Positions 8,658-17,800 of a stretch of DNA of 64,000 nucleotides are shown piece after piece. The notes beneath the pieces are model-generated. The model had not been told where the DNA came from and ran no database searches. It worked only from the letters and a program-made list of their open reading frames with translations. Each line of letters starts with the position of its first letter. Positions within the stretch are counted from its first letter, which is position 1. Source of the DNA: Minicystis rosea (GTDB taxonomy: Bacteria > Myxococcota_A > Polyangia > Polyangiales > Polyangiaceae); contig CP016211.1 of NCBI GenBank assembly GCA_001931535.1, forward strand, positions 6,431,573-6,495,572, given 5' to 3'. Made by a program: the position numbers and the translations under genes.

Positions 8658-9932
8658 TCAGCTCGATAGATCGGCGAGCGATTTCGGGAGGGGCTTGCCG
8701 CCGCGATACGACGCGATCTTCGCCTCCGCGGCGCGCGCGATGGGATCGCGCGGGTCGAGCGCTCGGCTCCGCTCGATGCTCTTCTCGGCGGCGGAGAGCT
8801 CGCCTGCGAGCAGCTCGGTGACGGCGAGGTTGCACCAGAGGGTGGCGTCTTCGGGATGAGCCTCCACGATGGCGCGCGCCATGGGGAGAGCCTCGGCCGC
8901 GGCGCCCTGCTGGAGCAGCTCGAGCGCGTATTCGCGCACCACGTTCACCTCCTCTGGCGCCGCGGCATAGGCTCTCTGCCAGGCCGCGCGGGCGCCGGCT
9001 CGATCGCCGAGCGCGCTCTTGCCCTTGGCCAAGAGCCACGCGGCGCGCCACGAAGTGGGCGCGAGCGCGAGGTGCGTTTCCATCTTTTCGAGCGCCTCCA
9101 CGAGCCGCTTGCGATCCTGGCCGGACTCGATGGGACGACCGGGCCGATCCGAGAGATGGAGGTGAGGCTCGATGATGGGCGCGGCCTCGTCGAAGAGATC
9201 GTGCCGCTCGGCGACATAGCGTGCGAGCTTGCGCGCCTCGTCGGCGGACGCCTCGTCGAGCCCGGAGAGCGCGAGGCAGCGCGCGAGCATCCGGTCGGCG
9301 CGATCGAGCGCGCGCCGCTCGATGGCCACGTGCGCGAGGGCCAAGTACGCGCGCGCGGCCCCGAGGACGGGGAAGTGCGAAGGCTCGCGCTCGAAGGCGG
9401 TGATGGCAGCCTCGTATTGGCTCACCATGCGATCGGTGAGGCGGCGGCTCCGCGCTTCGTCGAGGTTCTTGGTCGAGCTGATCCGGTCCCGCGTCGCTTC
9501 GGCGTAGTTGAGGTGACCGATGAAATAGCCCGGCCAATCCCAGGTGATGCGCGCGAAGCACAGCTCGGCTTCGGCGATGCGGCCGGCGCGGCCGTGCGCC
9601 GCGCCTTCCTCGGTGAGCGCGTGAATGCGCTCGGGCGTCACGCGGCGGGGATAACGAAAGACACCGCAGTCGGTACAGGCCCAACCATCCACGGCGATGG
9701 GATGATCGCACCACACGTCGGGATCGCCTTCGGGCCCGCCGGTGGTGATGAAGACCTCGGCGAAGGGGCGGCCGCAGCGATCACATGGAGTCTGCGGCGC
9801 TTCGGAGAAATTGGGCTCCGTAGGCGCACGGAGCCCTTCCACGAGCTCGGCTCGACGAAGCACCACCGCACCCGCGCGCACGAGGAGAGGCGCGCGGCTG
9901 CGGAGGCCGAAGAGCTTGCTCCAGAATCCCAT
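8658..9932 (-). CDS. TPR-repeat protein with N-terminal zinc-ribbon
   Basis: A 424-residue cytoplasmic protein. The ATG at 9932 (MGFWSKLFGLRSR) is preferred over the longer open frame because the upstream extension is antisense to pdxT and low-complexity. The N-terminal third has paired metal ligands: CDRCG at about residue 49, a WCDHP segment, then CTDCG, consistent with a zinc ribbon. The rest is alpha-helical with TPR-like units, clearest in the C-terminal third (SWRAAWLLAKGKSALGDRAG, LWCNLAVTELLAGELSAAEK). It lies 55 bp downstream of pdxT on the same strand and may be the last gene of the pdx operon. No link to vitamin B6 metabolism is evident. A protein-protein scaffold is likely. Confidence 0.7.
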   Translation of the reverse strand: MGFWSKLFGLRSRAPLLVRAGAVVLRRAELVEGLRAPTEPNFSEAPQTPCDRCGRPFAEVFITTGGPEGDPDVWCDHPIAVDGWACTDCGVFRYPRRVTPERIHALTEEGAAHGRAGRIAEAELCFARITWDWPGYFIGHLNYAEATRDRISSTKNLDEARSRRLTDRMVSQYEAAITAFEREPSHFPVLGAARAYLALAHVAIERRALDRADRMLARCLALSGLDEASADEARKLARYVAERHDLFDEAAPIIEPHLHLSDRPGRPIESGQDRKRLVEALEKMETHLALAPTSWRAAWLLAKGKSALGDRAGARAAWQRAYAAAPEEVNVVREYALELLQQGAAAEALPMARAIVEAHPEDATLWCNLAVTELLAGELSAAEKSIERSRALDPRDPIARAAEAKIASYRGGKPLPKSLADLSS

Positions 9933-9987
9933 CCATCCGATGTCGCGCCGGACCGCGCGGATGGCAAGGCACTTCGATCGCGCGCGA

Positions 9988-10584
9988 TCAGGCCGCAGCG
10001 CTCTTCGCGGCGACCTTCCCCGTGCCACCGAAGACTTCGCGATGAAGGGTGCGATCGTCGGTGAGCTCGGGGTGGAAGGTGGCGCCCGTGATCTGCCCTT
10101 GTCGCACCAACACCGGCTCGCCGCGGAAGGTGGCGAGCACACGGACCGTGGGATCCACGGCGACGATGCGGGGCGCGCGGATGAGCACCATCGAATACCG
10201 CCCGCTGTCGTCGGTGGCCTCGAAGCTGTCGCGCTGGCGTCCATACGCGTTGCGATCGACCTCGACGTCGAGGAAGCCGAAGCTCGGTTGCTCCGGGGAT
10301 CGCACGCGCCGCGCTGCGAGGATGAGCCCCGCGCACGTGGCCAGGATGGGGTTGCCCGCGGCGGCGAAGGCGCGGAGCGGGCCATCGAGACCGAAGCGAT
10401 CGATGAGCTTGAGGTGCACCGTGCTCTCGCCGCCGGGGAAGATCAGGCCGGTGATCGTCTCGAGATCTTCGGGCGTACGGACCTCGACGGCCTCGTGCCC
10501 GATGTCCCGAAGGGCCCGCGCATGCGCGGCGAAACCACCTTGCACCGCGAGCACGCCGATGCGCTTTGCCGAGCCCACCGTCAC
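9988..10584 (-). CDS. pdxT: Pyridoxal 5'-phosphate synthase glutaminase subunit PdxT
   Basis: A 198-residue class I glutamine amidotransferase that hydrolyses glutamine and channels ammonia to PdxS. Diagnostic motifs are the N-terminal IGVLAVQGGF, FPGGEST, the nucleophile Cys84 in LATCAGLIL, and the catalytic His171-Pro-Glu173 (FHPEL). Spacing matches known PdxT proteins. The GTG at 10584 overlaps the pdxS stop (GTGA), giving coupled translation. This start puts IGVLAVQGG at residues 9-17; GTG codons one position upstream and two codons downstream are alternatives. The frame remains open much further upstream, but that part is antisense noise inside pdxS. Confidence 0.95.
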   Translation of the reverse strand: MTVGSAKRIGVLAVQGGFAAHARALRDIGHEAVEVRTPEDLETITGLIFPGGESTVHLKLIDRFGLDGPLRAFAAAGNPILATCAGLILAARRVRSPEQPSFGFLDVEVDRNAYGRQRDSFEATDDSGRYSMVLIRAPRIVAVDPTVRVLATFRGEPVLVRQGQITGATFHPELTDDRTLHREVFGGTGKVAAKSAAA

Positions 10585-11462
10585 CACCCTCGGCCGGCGA
10601 AGCGATCGCCTTCGGCGAGCGTGTTCACGTCGAGCCCGCGCATCGGCTGGCCGAGGCCGGCGCTGATCTCCGCGAGCTTCCCGGCGTCCTGCCAATGCGT
10701 GGTCGCCGCCACGATGGCGCGCGCGCGGCGCGGCGCGTTCTCGCTGAGGAAGATGCCGCTCCCCACGAACACGGCCTCGGCCCCGAGCGCCATGCAGAGC
10801 GCGGCGTCTGCGGGCGTGGCGATGCCGCCGGCAGCGAACTGCGGCACCGGCAAACGCCCTTCGCGCGCCACCTGCGAAACGAGCTCGAAAGGCGCGCCGA
10901 GGTGCTTCGACTCCGTCATCAGCTCTTCGGGGCCGAGGGCCTTGAGCTTGCGGATCTCGGCGCGCACCGCGCGCAGGTGACGCACGGCCTCGACGATGTT
11001 CCCCGTCCCGGCCTCGCCCTTGGTGCGGATCATCGCAGCGCCTTCGCCGATCCGGCGGAGCGCCTCGCCGACGTCGCGGCAACCGCACACGAACGGCGAC
11101 GTGAACGCGTGCTTGTCGATGTGAAACTCGGTATCTGCGGGCGTGAGCACTTCGCTCTCGTCGATGAAATCGACGCCGAGGGCTTCGAGGATGCGCGCCT
11201 CCACGAAGTGGCCGATTCGGCATTTGGCCATGACGGGGATGCTGACCGCATCTTGAATGGCCTTGATCATGGCCGGATCGCTGGCGCGCGCGACGCCGCC
11301 TTCTTTACGGATCTGCGCGGGGACACGCTCCAGCGCCATGACGGCAGCGGCCCCGGCGTCCTCGGCGATCTTGGCTTGGGTGACGTCGACGACATCCATG
11401 ATGACGCCGCCCTTGAGCATCTCCGCGAGGCCGACCTTGGTCTTGAACGTTGCTTTTTCCAT
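10581..11462 (-). CDS. pdxS: Pyridoxal 5'-phosphate synthase lyase subunit PdxS
   Basis: A 293-residue (beta/alpha)8 synthase that makes pyridoxal 5'-phosphate from ribose 5-phosphate, glyceraldehyde 3-phosphate and PdxT-derived ammonia (DXP-independent pathway). Sequence is near-canonical: GLAEMLKGGVIMDVV with Asp23, VMAKCRIGH with Lys80 (Schiff-base lysine), RTKGEAGTGN with Lys148, and GSGIF near the phosphate site. Length equals the family norm. A GAGGAG Shine-Dalgarno sequence overlaps the stop codon of the upstream regulator gene, 15 nt away, so pdxR-pdxS-pdxT form an operon. This is the most firmly identified gene of the window. Confidence 0.97.
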   Translation of the reverse strand: MEKATFKTKVGLAEMLKGGVIMDVVDVTQAKIAEDAGAAAVMALERVPAQIRKEGGVARASDPAMIKAIQDAVSIPVMAKCRIGHFVEARILEALGVDFIDESEVLTPADTEFHIDKHAFTSPFVCGCRDVGEALRRIGEGAAMIRTKGEAGTGNIVEAVRHLRAVRAEIRKLKALGPEELMTESKHLGAPFELVSQVAREGRLPVPQFAAGGIATPADAALCMALGAEAVFVGSGIFLSENAPRRARAIVAATTHWQDAGKLAEISAGLGQPMRGLDVNTLAEGDRFAGRGW

Positions 11463-11477
11463 ATCGATGTTGGCTCC

Positions 11478-13015
11478 TCAAACGGCAAAGAGATCGGCGC
11501 CGCGACGGCCGCGGCCCCTTTGTTTCGCGAGCGCGCGCATGGCCTCGCCGAGGCGGCGGCCGCCCTCGGCGAGGCGCTTTTCGGGCTCGGCGCAGAAGGT
11601 CAAACGGAGGCCGGGCTCGATGCGGGCGTCGACCTCGTAAAAGGGGCTCGGACCGACGAGCACGCCGCGGCGGCTCGCCTCCTCGAAGACGGCCTCGGGC
11701 TCGAGATCCCGCGGGAGCGCGAGCCACAGGACGACACCGCGCTCCGGCCGATGCCAGCGCACGCCGCTCGGAAGGTGCTCGCGGAGCGAGGCATCGAGCG
11801 CGTCGCGGCGGGCGCGATACGCGGGCAACGTGCGGTTGAGGTGCGCGCGCAGATAACCACGCTCCAAGAACTCGGCGAGCACGTGCTGGAGCAGCACCGA
11901 GGTGCCGAGATCCATGGCGTTCTTGATCGAGGAGAGGACTCGGCGGAGCGGCTCGGGGCACACGAGGAAGCCCACGCGGAGCGCAGGCACGAGCTTCTTG
12001 CTGAAGGTGCCGAGGTGGATCACGTCGCCGTCGAGCGCGCGCAACGCGGGCGGCGGCGGAGCGCCGTCGAGCGAGAGATCGGCGCCGTAGTCGTCCTCGA
12101 CGAGGGGCACGCCCGCTTCGTGCGACCACGCGACGAGCGCGCGCCGGCGCGCCGCCGAGATGGATGTGCCCGTCGGGTTGCGGCAATTGGGCATGAGATA
12201 AAAGCCCTTGGCCGAAGCGTTCTTGACGCGGTGGAGCGCGGCGAGATCCGGCCCCTCGCCGTCCGACGGGATGGGCACGAGCCGCGCGCCCGCGAGGGAG
12301 AGCAAGTTGAGCGCGCCGGGATACGTCATCTGATCCACGAGGAACGCATCCCCCGGATTGACGAGCGCGCGCGCCACGAGATCGAGGCCTTGTTGGCTGC
12401 CGGTGGTGACCAGGATGTCGGCGGCCTTGGCCGGCACGCCCGAGAGCGCGAGATCGGCGGCGATGAGCTCGCGCAGGCGCGGCAATCCATCGGGCGGCGC
12501 GTAGCCGAGCGCGCCCGGCCCCTCGGTGCGGAGCACGTGATCGGTGCAGCGCCGGATGAGATCGTCCGGCAGGAGATCCGGCGACGGCTGCATGCGCGAC
12601 AGGTTCACCACGTCGCGCCCGCTCGGCGTCCGCCCGAAGCGCTCGCCGCGGCGGAGCGGCTCGACGCTCGCGACCGTCGAGAGCAGGGAGCTCCACGGCA
12701 TCGATCCGCCGGCCGGCGCCGCGAGCGGCGCCGGCAGCGCGCGCCCCTCCGCGATGAACGTGCCTCGCCCGACCGCGGAAGTGACGAACCCGGCCGCTTC
12801 GAGATCGGCATAGGCGCGCACCACGGTGTTGCGGTTCGTCCCGAGCTCCTCCGCCAGGGCACGCGTGGGCGGGAGCCGATAGCCCGGCGGAAACGCGCGG
12901 CTCCGAACACGCGTCACCACCTGATCGAAGATCTGTTTGTAGAGCGGCTCGCCCCCGAAGGGTCGAGCGTGATCCCGGTGCTGCGCATCACGTCCTCGCG
13001 AATTGGTCCAATCAT
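11478..13015 (-). CDS. pdxR: PdxR: MocR-family GntR/aminotransferase regulator (apparent frameshift near N-terminus)
   Basis: A MocR-type regulator with an N-terminal GntR winged helix (PLYKQIFDQVVTRVRSRAFP, then ELGTNRNTVVRAYADLEAAG) and a C-terminal fold-type I aminotransferase domain. Hallmarks are TTGSQQGLDLVARAL, MPNCRNPTGTSIS, VEDDYGADL and GTFSKKLVPALRVGF, where the Lys binds PLP. As first gene of the pdxR-pdxS-pdxT operon it very likely senses PLP. The natural N-terminus appears to lie in another frame: from the ATG at 13015 one reads a peptide ending ITLDPSG, the family's usual lead into 'GEPLYKQI'. It rejoins the main frame only if one G is added to the 5-base run at 12952-12956. 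Without that, a GTG at 13022 would give an atypical N-terminus. Upstream TTGGTCCA repeats are candidate operators. Confidence 0.88.
12952..12956 (-). other. Putative single-base deletion in a G run of pdxR
   Basis: On the coding strand the run reads TTC-GGGGG-C. With five Gs the conserved 'ITLDPSG' leader and the 'GEPLYKQ' winged-helix start are in different frames; six Gs would join them perfectly. It could be a sequencing or assembly indel or a true mutation. Confidence 0.55.
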
Positions 13016-13103
13016 GGTGCACGCTGGAGGGACCAACGAGAGCCAACAGCGTGATTTCGACTGGACCAACATGGTCCAATGATAAGATATCGACTAGACC
13101 AAT
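13002..13103. promoter_or_regulatory. Cluster of TTGGTCCA/TGGACCAA half-sites at the pdxR promoter
   Basis: Copies are ATTGGTCCAAT (13002-13012, itself a palindrome), GGGACCAAC (13029-13037), CTGGACCAACATGGTCCAAT (13061-13080, arms TGGACCA and TGGTCCA with a 3-bp spacer) and TAGACCAAT (13095-13103). MocR regulators are known to bind sets of repeated half-sites in their own promoters, so this is probably the PdxR operator for the pdx operon. The first copy overlaps the pdxR start region. Confidence 0.6.
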
Positions 13104-13716
13104 CGCCCCCAGGAAGCCTCTCGCATCCGCCGGGGGCGCCTGGTCGTTCGCGCGGCGCGGGCGCGACGAAGGCAGGCTCGAACGACGCATCAGCAGCGCG
13201 AGCGCGACGTCGGATCAGACGAGTGAGCGTGGGAGACGCCGCGGGCTCGGCTCCGCTTCATCACCGCCCGAGGCACGATGGCTGCTCCGCGACGTGGACA
13301 GTCGTGGGATCCGAAGCGTCGGCGTCGCTCACCCGAGCCGGATGCGAACGGCCCTGTGGAGCGCCTGCGTGCTCTTGGCGAGCGGGTGAACGTGGGCCGA
13401 GCGGAGGCGCTGCTCGCTGCGCGCAACGGTGCAGCGGCGTCCTCGATTTCGTGACGGCCCCGGAGCGGCGACCATACCAGATTCGGCTCCAGCACCGGCG
13501 AGCGTCGTCGCGAAACCAGGAGCGCCGTCGCTAACTCCGCGGAAGTCGTACAGAGACATCCTGCGGCGATCACGACGAGGGCGCGTGGTGGCTGAACGGG
13601 CGGCTCGCCGGTAACCCGTGTGGCCGGACGGTGACGCGCTCGTGAGGGCGACCGGTTCGCGCGGCCGGGTATCGCGGATCTTGCGAAAAGACGCAAAGCC
13701 CCCGTAGCCTCGTATC
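13104..13716. other. Non-coding stretch upstream of the secreted TPR protein gene
   Basis: Several short frames cross this 613-bp interval on both strands. None has a signal, a motif, family resemblance or a convincing ribosome site, and I do not call a gene. Near the right end a small inverted repeat, TTGCG-AAAAGA-CGCAA (about 13680-13695), lies some 20 bp before the start at 13717 and could be regulatory. Confidence 0.4.
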
Positions 13717-14748
13717 ATGACCAGGAGCATAGGCGCGGCGATCGCCGCGCTGGGGGTGATCACCGCGGCGGTCCAACCTGCGCTCGCCGACGACGAGCAA
13801 GCAGCGACCGAGCTCTACAAGAGCGGGATGGCGGAGATGGCTGCGAAGCGGTACGCGACGGCCTGTCCGACGCTCCGCAAGAGCTTCCGCATGGACGCGC
13901 GGGTGGAGACGCTGTTCCAGCTCGCGCAGTGCGAGACCGCAGCAGGGCACGTCACCTCCGCCGCCGCGGCGTACGACGATTACCTGGTGATGTACGAGCG
14001 CCTCCCGCCCAGCGCGCAGGCCGACGAGAAGGAGCGGATGCGCGAGGCGGTGAAGCGGCGCGAGCTGCTCGAGCGCGACATCCCCAAGGTCACGTTCAAG
14101 CTCCCCGGCAACGTGCCTGAAGGTCTCCGCGTGACGCGGCGGCTCAAGGACGGCGGCGATCCGGTGGACGTCGCGCTCGGCGTGCCGCTGCCGATCGATC
14201 CGGGCGAGCACTTCGTGGCCACGCAGGCGCCCGATCGACCGACGTGGGAGAAGCGGTTCTTCGTCCACAAGGGCGAGCAGCTCACCGTCGAGCTCGAGTT
14301 CGCGCCGCCCGATCCGACGAAGGCGATCCGCTTCAGCAAGCCCATCGCGCCCGTGCCCAACATCCTGCCGCCGCTCGAGCCGCGCATCTCGGGCCGGCGC
14401 GTCGCGGCCTACGTGCTCGGCGGCGTCGGCATCGCGGGCCTCCTCACGAGCGCGGTGACCGGCGCCGTGACGTGGGGGCAGAAGGGCGTGATCGAGGACA
14501 ACTGCAAGGTCGCGACGCCGCGCATCTGTAATCAGGAAGGCCAGTCGGCCTCCGACACCGCCAAGACGCTGGGCACCGTCAGCACCGTGACCATCGTCGC
14601 GGGCGGCGTGCTCCTGGCGGCGGGCGTGATCCTTTATGTGACGGAGCCGTCGCCGATCAAGCTCGGTCAGGCGGCGCCAGGGCGGTTCAGCTTCGGCTTC
14701 AACGCGGGCCCCACCGGCGCCGCGGCGGTGACGACATGGACTTGGTGA
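13717..14748 (+). CDS. Secreted TPR-containing protein with C-terminal transmembrane pair
   Basis: A 343-residue protein with a Sec signal peptide (residues 1-24, cleavage after PALA). A TPR-like helical region follows (about 28-130: ATELYKSGMAEMAAKRYATA, RVETLFQLAQCETAAGHV), then a PEGA-like beta domain (about 135-215), then two hydrophobic helices (about 229-250 and 290-312), and a Gly-rich end. This architecture recurs in many paralogues in myxobacterial genomes and is usually envelope located; its molecular role is not known. It is 70 bp upstream of, and codirectional with, the giant Cys-rich gene, so the two may be co-transcribed. Confidence 0.75.
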   Translation: MTRSIGAAIAALGVITAAVQPALADDEQAATELYKSGMAEMAAKRYATACPTLRKSFRMDARVETLFQLAQCETAAGHVTSAAAAYDDYLVMYERLPPSAQADEKERMREAVKRRELLERDIPKVTFKLPGNVPEGLRVTRRLKDGGDPVDVALGVPLPIDPGEHFVATQAPDRPTWEKRFFVHKGEQLTVELEFAPPDPTKAIRFSKPIAPVPNILPPLEPRISGRRVAAYVLGGVGIAGLLTSAVTGAVTWGQKGVIEDNCKVATPRICNQEGQSASDTAKTLGTVSTVTIVAGGVLLAAGVILYVTEPSPIKLGQAAPGRFSFGFNAGPTGAAAVTTWTW

Positions 14749-14818
14749 TTCGGGCTCTCGGGCTCTTCGATCTCGATGCGACAAGGGGCGCGGCCTGCCG
14801 CGCGGGAGGGGAAACGCG

Positions 14819-17800
14819 ATGAGCTCGCGACGCGTGCTCCATGCCGCCATCATGGCGCTGCTGGTGATCGCCGTAGGCCTCGGCGCAGCCTCGAGCTGCA
14901 CGTCGATGCTCGGCATCGACACCGACTACGGCACCAACGAGTGCATCACCGGCGTCGACGACGCCGGGGCCAAGCTCGCGCCGCTCGTCTGCGGGAAGGG
15001 GGCTTGCTTCAAGATCTTCCCCCACTGCGACGACAACCAGCTCCCCAACGAGTGCCCCGACGCCGGCGGCGCCGAAGAGAAGTGCAACGCCATCGACGAC
15101 AACTGCGATGGCATCGTCGACGAGGGCTGTGCCTGCGAGGACGGCAAGACCCAGGTCTGTTACCGGGGCTCCGTCGAGACGCGCAACACCGGCCTCTGTC
15201 ACGACGGCGTCCAGACTTGCAAGAACGGCGTCTGGGGCGAGTGCGTGGGCGACGTGCTCCCGGTGCCCGAGGCCTGCGACCAGCGCGACAACGACTGCAA
15301 CGGCAAGGTCGACGACGGGCCGGATTGCACCTGCGGCGTCGGGCAGAAGCAGCCTTGCTACACCGGCCCGGAGGGCTCGCTCGATCACACGATGACCGCG
15401 CCCTGCAAGGAGGGCACGCAGACCTGCGGGAGCAACGGGCTCTGGGGTGACTGCGCGGGCTCGGTCGGCCCGAGCCCGGAGACGTGCGACGGGATCGACA
15501 ACAACTGCAACGGCGTGCCCGACGAAGGGTGCCCGTGCACCGGGACGACGGCGGTCCACTGCTACACCGGCCTGCCCGCCAATACCGAGGGCGTCGGCAA
15601 CTGCAAGGGCGGCACCCAGGTCTGCACCGCGGGTCAGGTGACCGGCTGTCAGGGCGAGGTGACGCCCAAGCCGGAGCAGTGCAACGGCCTGGACGACGAC
15701 TGCAACGGCGTGCCCGACGACGGCGAGTTCGGCATCGGGCAGCCGTGCACCGTGGTCGGCGTCAAGGGCCCCTGCGGGCTCGGCGTGAAGGCTTGCAGCA
15801 CGCCGGCCAACGGCGAGCCGAAGAACGCCGACGGCAGCCACTGCAAGCAGGTGAAGTTCCCCGAGCCCGAGGTCTGCGACGGCGTCGACAACGACTGCGA
15901 CGGCACCGTCGACAACGGCAACCCCGGCGGCGGCGGCTTCTGCACGCTCAACGACCCGGCCATCAAGGGCGAGTGCGTGAACGGCGTGAGCAAGTGCGTC
16001 GGCGGGCAGGTGGTCTGCGCGCAGAACTACACGCCTGTCGCCGAGAGCTGCAACGCGAAGGACGACGACTGCAACGGCAAGCTCGACGACGGTCCCTTCT
16101 GCTGCCCGGACCTCGTGCAGAACGGCAACGAGACGGACGTGAACTGCGGCGGCTCGTGCCCGCCGTGCGCCGCGGGGCTCACCTGCGTGCAGGACGTCGA
16201 CTGCCAGAGCCTCATCTGCAAGATGAGCAAGTGCCAGCCCGCGGTCTGCAACGACTTCGTGAAGAACGGGCTGGAGACGGACATCGACTGCGGCGGCCCG
16301 GTGTGCCCGACCCGCTGCAACGTCGGGCAGAGCTGCAAGACGCCCTCCGACTGCGCGACCGGCGTCTGCGTCAGCAACGTCTGCATCGGCGCGGGGTGCT
16401 CCGACTTCGTGAAGAACGGCACCGAGACGGACACCGACTGCGGCGGCCCGCTCTGCCCGCTCTGCGCGGCGGGCCTCAAGTGCAACGGCAACGGCGACTG
16501 CGCGAGCCACATCTGCACGAACGGCATCTGCAAGGGCTCGACCTGCTCCGACACGGTCGAGAACGGGCTGGAGACGGACACCGACTGCGGCGGCGGGTGC
16601 ATCGCCTGCGACATCGGCAAGAAGTGCAAGGTCGGCAGCGACTGCAAGAGCGCGGTGTGCAGCGGCAGCCTGTGCCAGGCGCCGACGTGCAGCGACGGCG
16701 TGCAGAACGGCAACGAGACCGACATCGACTGCGGCGGCCCCTGCCCGCTCAAGTGCGGCATCGGCTACAAGTGCAACACCGGCGGCGACTGCACGAGCAC
16801 GGTCTGCAACAACAACTTCTGCGCGCAGAAGCCGCTCGGCGCGCTGTGCGCGGCGGCGACGGAGTGCTCGAGCGGTAACTGCATCGACGGCGTCTGCTGC
16901 AACACGAGCTGCGGCGGCGTCTGCCAGGCGTGCGTCGCGGCCAAGAAGGGCGCGGGCAACGACGGCATCTGCGGGCCCATCGGCGCGGGCGCCGACCCCG
17001 ACGCCGAGTGCGCCGATCAAGGGGCGACGTCGTGCGGCACCGACGGGTCGTGCGACGGCGCGGGCGCCTGCCGCATCTACCCGATCGGCACGACGTGCAG
17101 CCCCGCGGGCTGCCAGGCCGACGGCGTGACGCTGAAGAACGCGAGCACCTGCAACGGCCTCGGCGCGTGCGTCTCCGGCGGGACCACCAACTGCGCGCCG
17201 TCGACCTGCGCGAGCTCGGTGTGCGTGTCGGCGTGCACGATGGATAGCCAGTGCGCCTCGACCGCGTACTGCAGCGGCACGGCCTGCATCGCCAAGAAGA
17301 CCGACGGCTCGGTGTGCAACGTCGGCAAGGAGTGCTTGAGCGGCAACTGCATCGACGGCGTGTGCTGCAACCTGCCTTGCACCGGGCCCTGCCAGGCGTG
17401 CAGCTCGGCCAAGAAGGGCGGCGGCAACGACGGCATCTGCGGCAACGTCGCGGCGGGCGCCGACCCGGACAACGAGTGCGTGTTCCAGAACCAGTCGAGC
17501 TGCGGGACGACCGGCTTCTGCGACGGCTTCGGCAAGTGCCAGGTCTACGCCGGCGGCACGAGCTGCTCGCCCGTGATCTGCGCGAGCGCGACCACGTTGA
17601 ACAAGGGCTCCCAGTGCGACGGCGCGGGGACCTGCGTGCCCAACGGGACGCAGGGCTGCGGCAACTACGTGTGCTCCGGCGCGGCCTGCCTCACGAGCTG
17701 CAGCAGCAACACGGACTGCATCTCCACCGCGTTCTGCAACGGCACGGTGTGCACGACCAAGAAGAACCTCGGCGCGGCCTGCGCGGCCGCCGGCGAGTGC

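Noticed and set aside
9988..11223. A longer reading frame starting upstream of pdxT
   Set aside because: The extra N-terminal part is an out-of-frame shadow of pdxS; the GTG at 10584 overlapping the pdxS stop gives the normal PdxT length.
13190..13696. A 168-codon minus-strand frame upstream of the TPR gene
   Set aside because: Arg/Ser/Pro-rich low-complexity product, no ribosome site, and it overlaps the pdxR promoter side; treated as non-coding.
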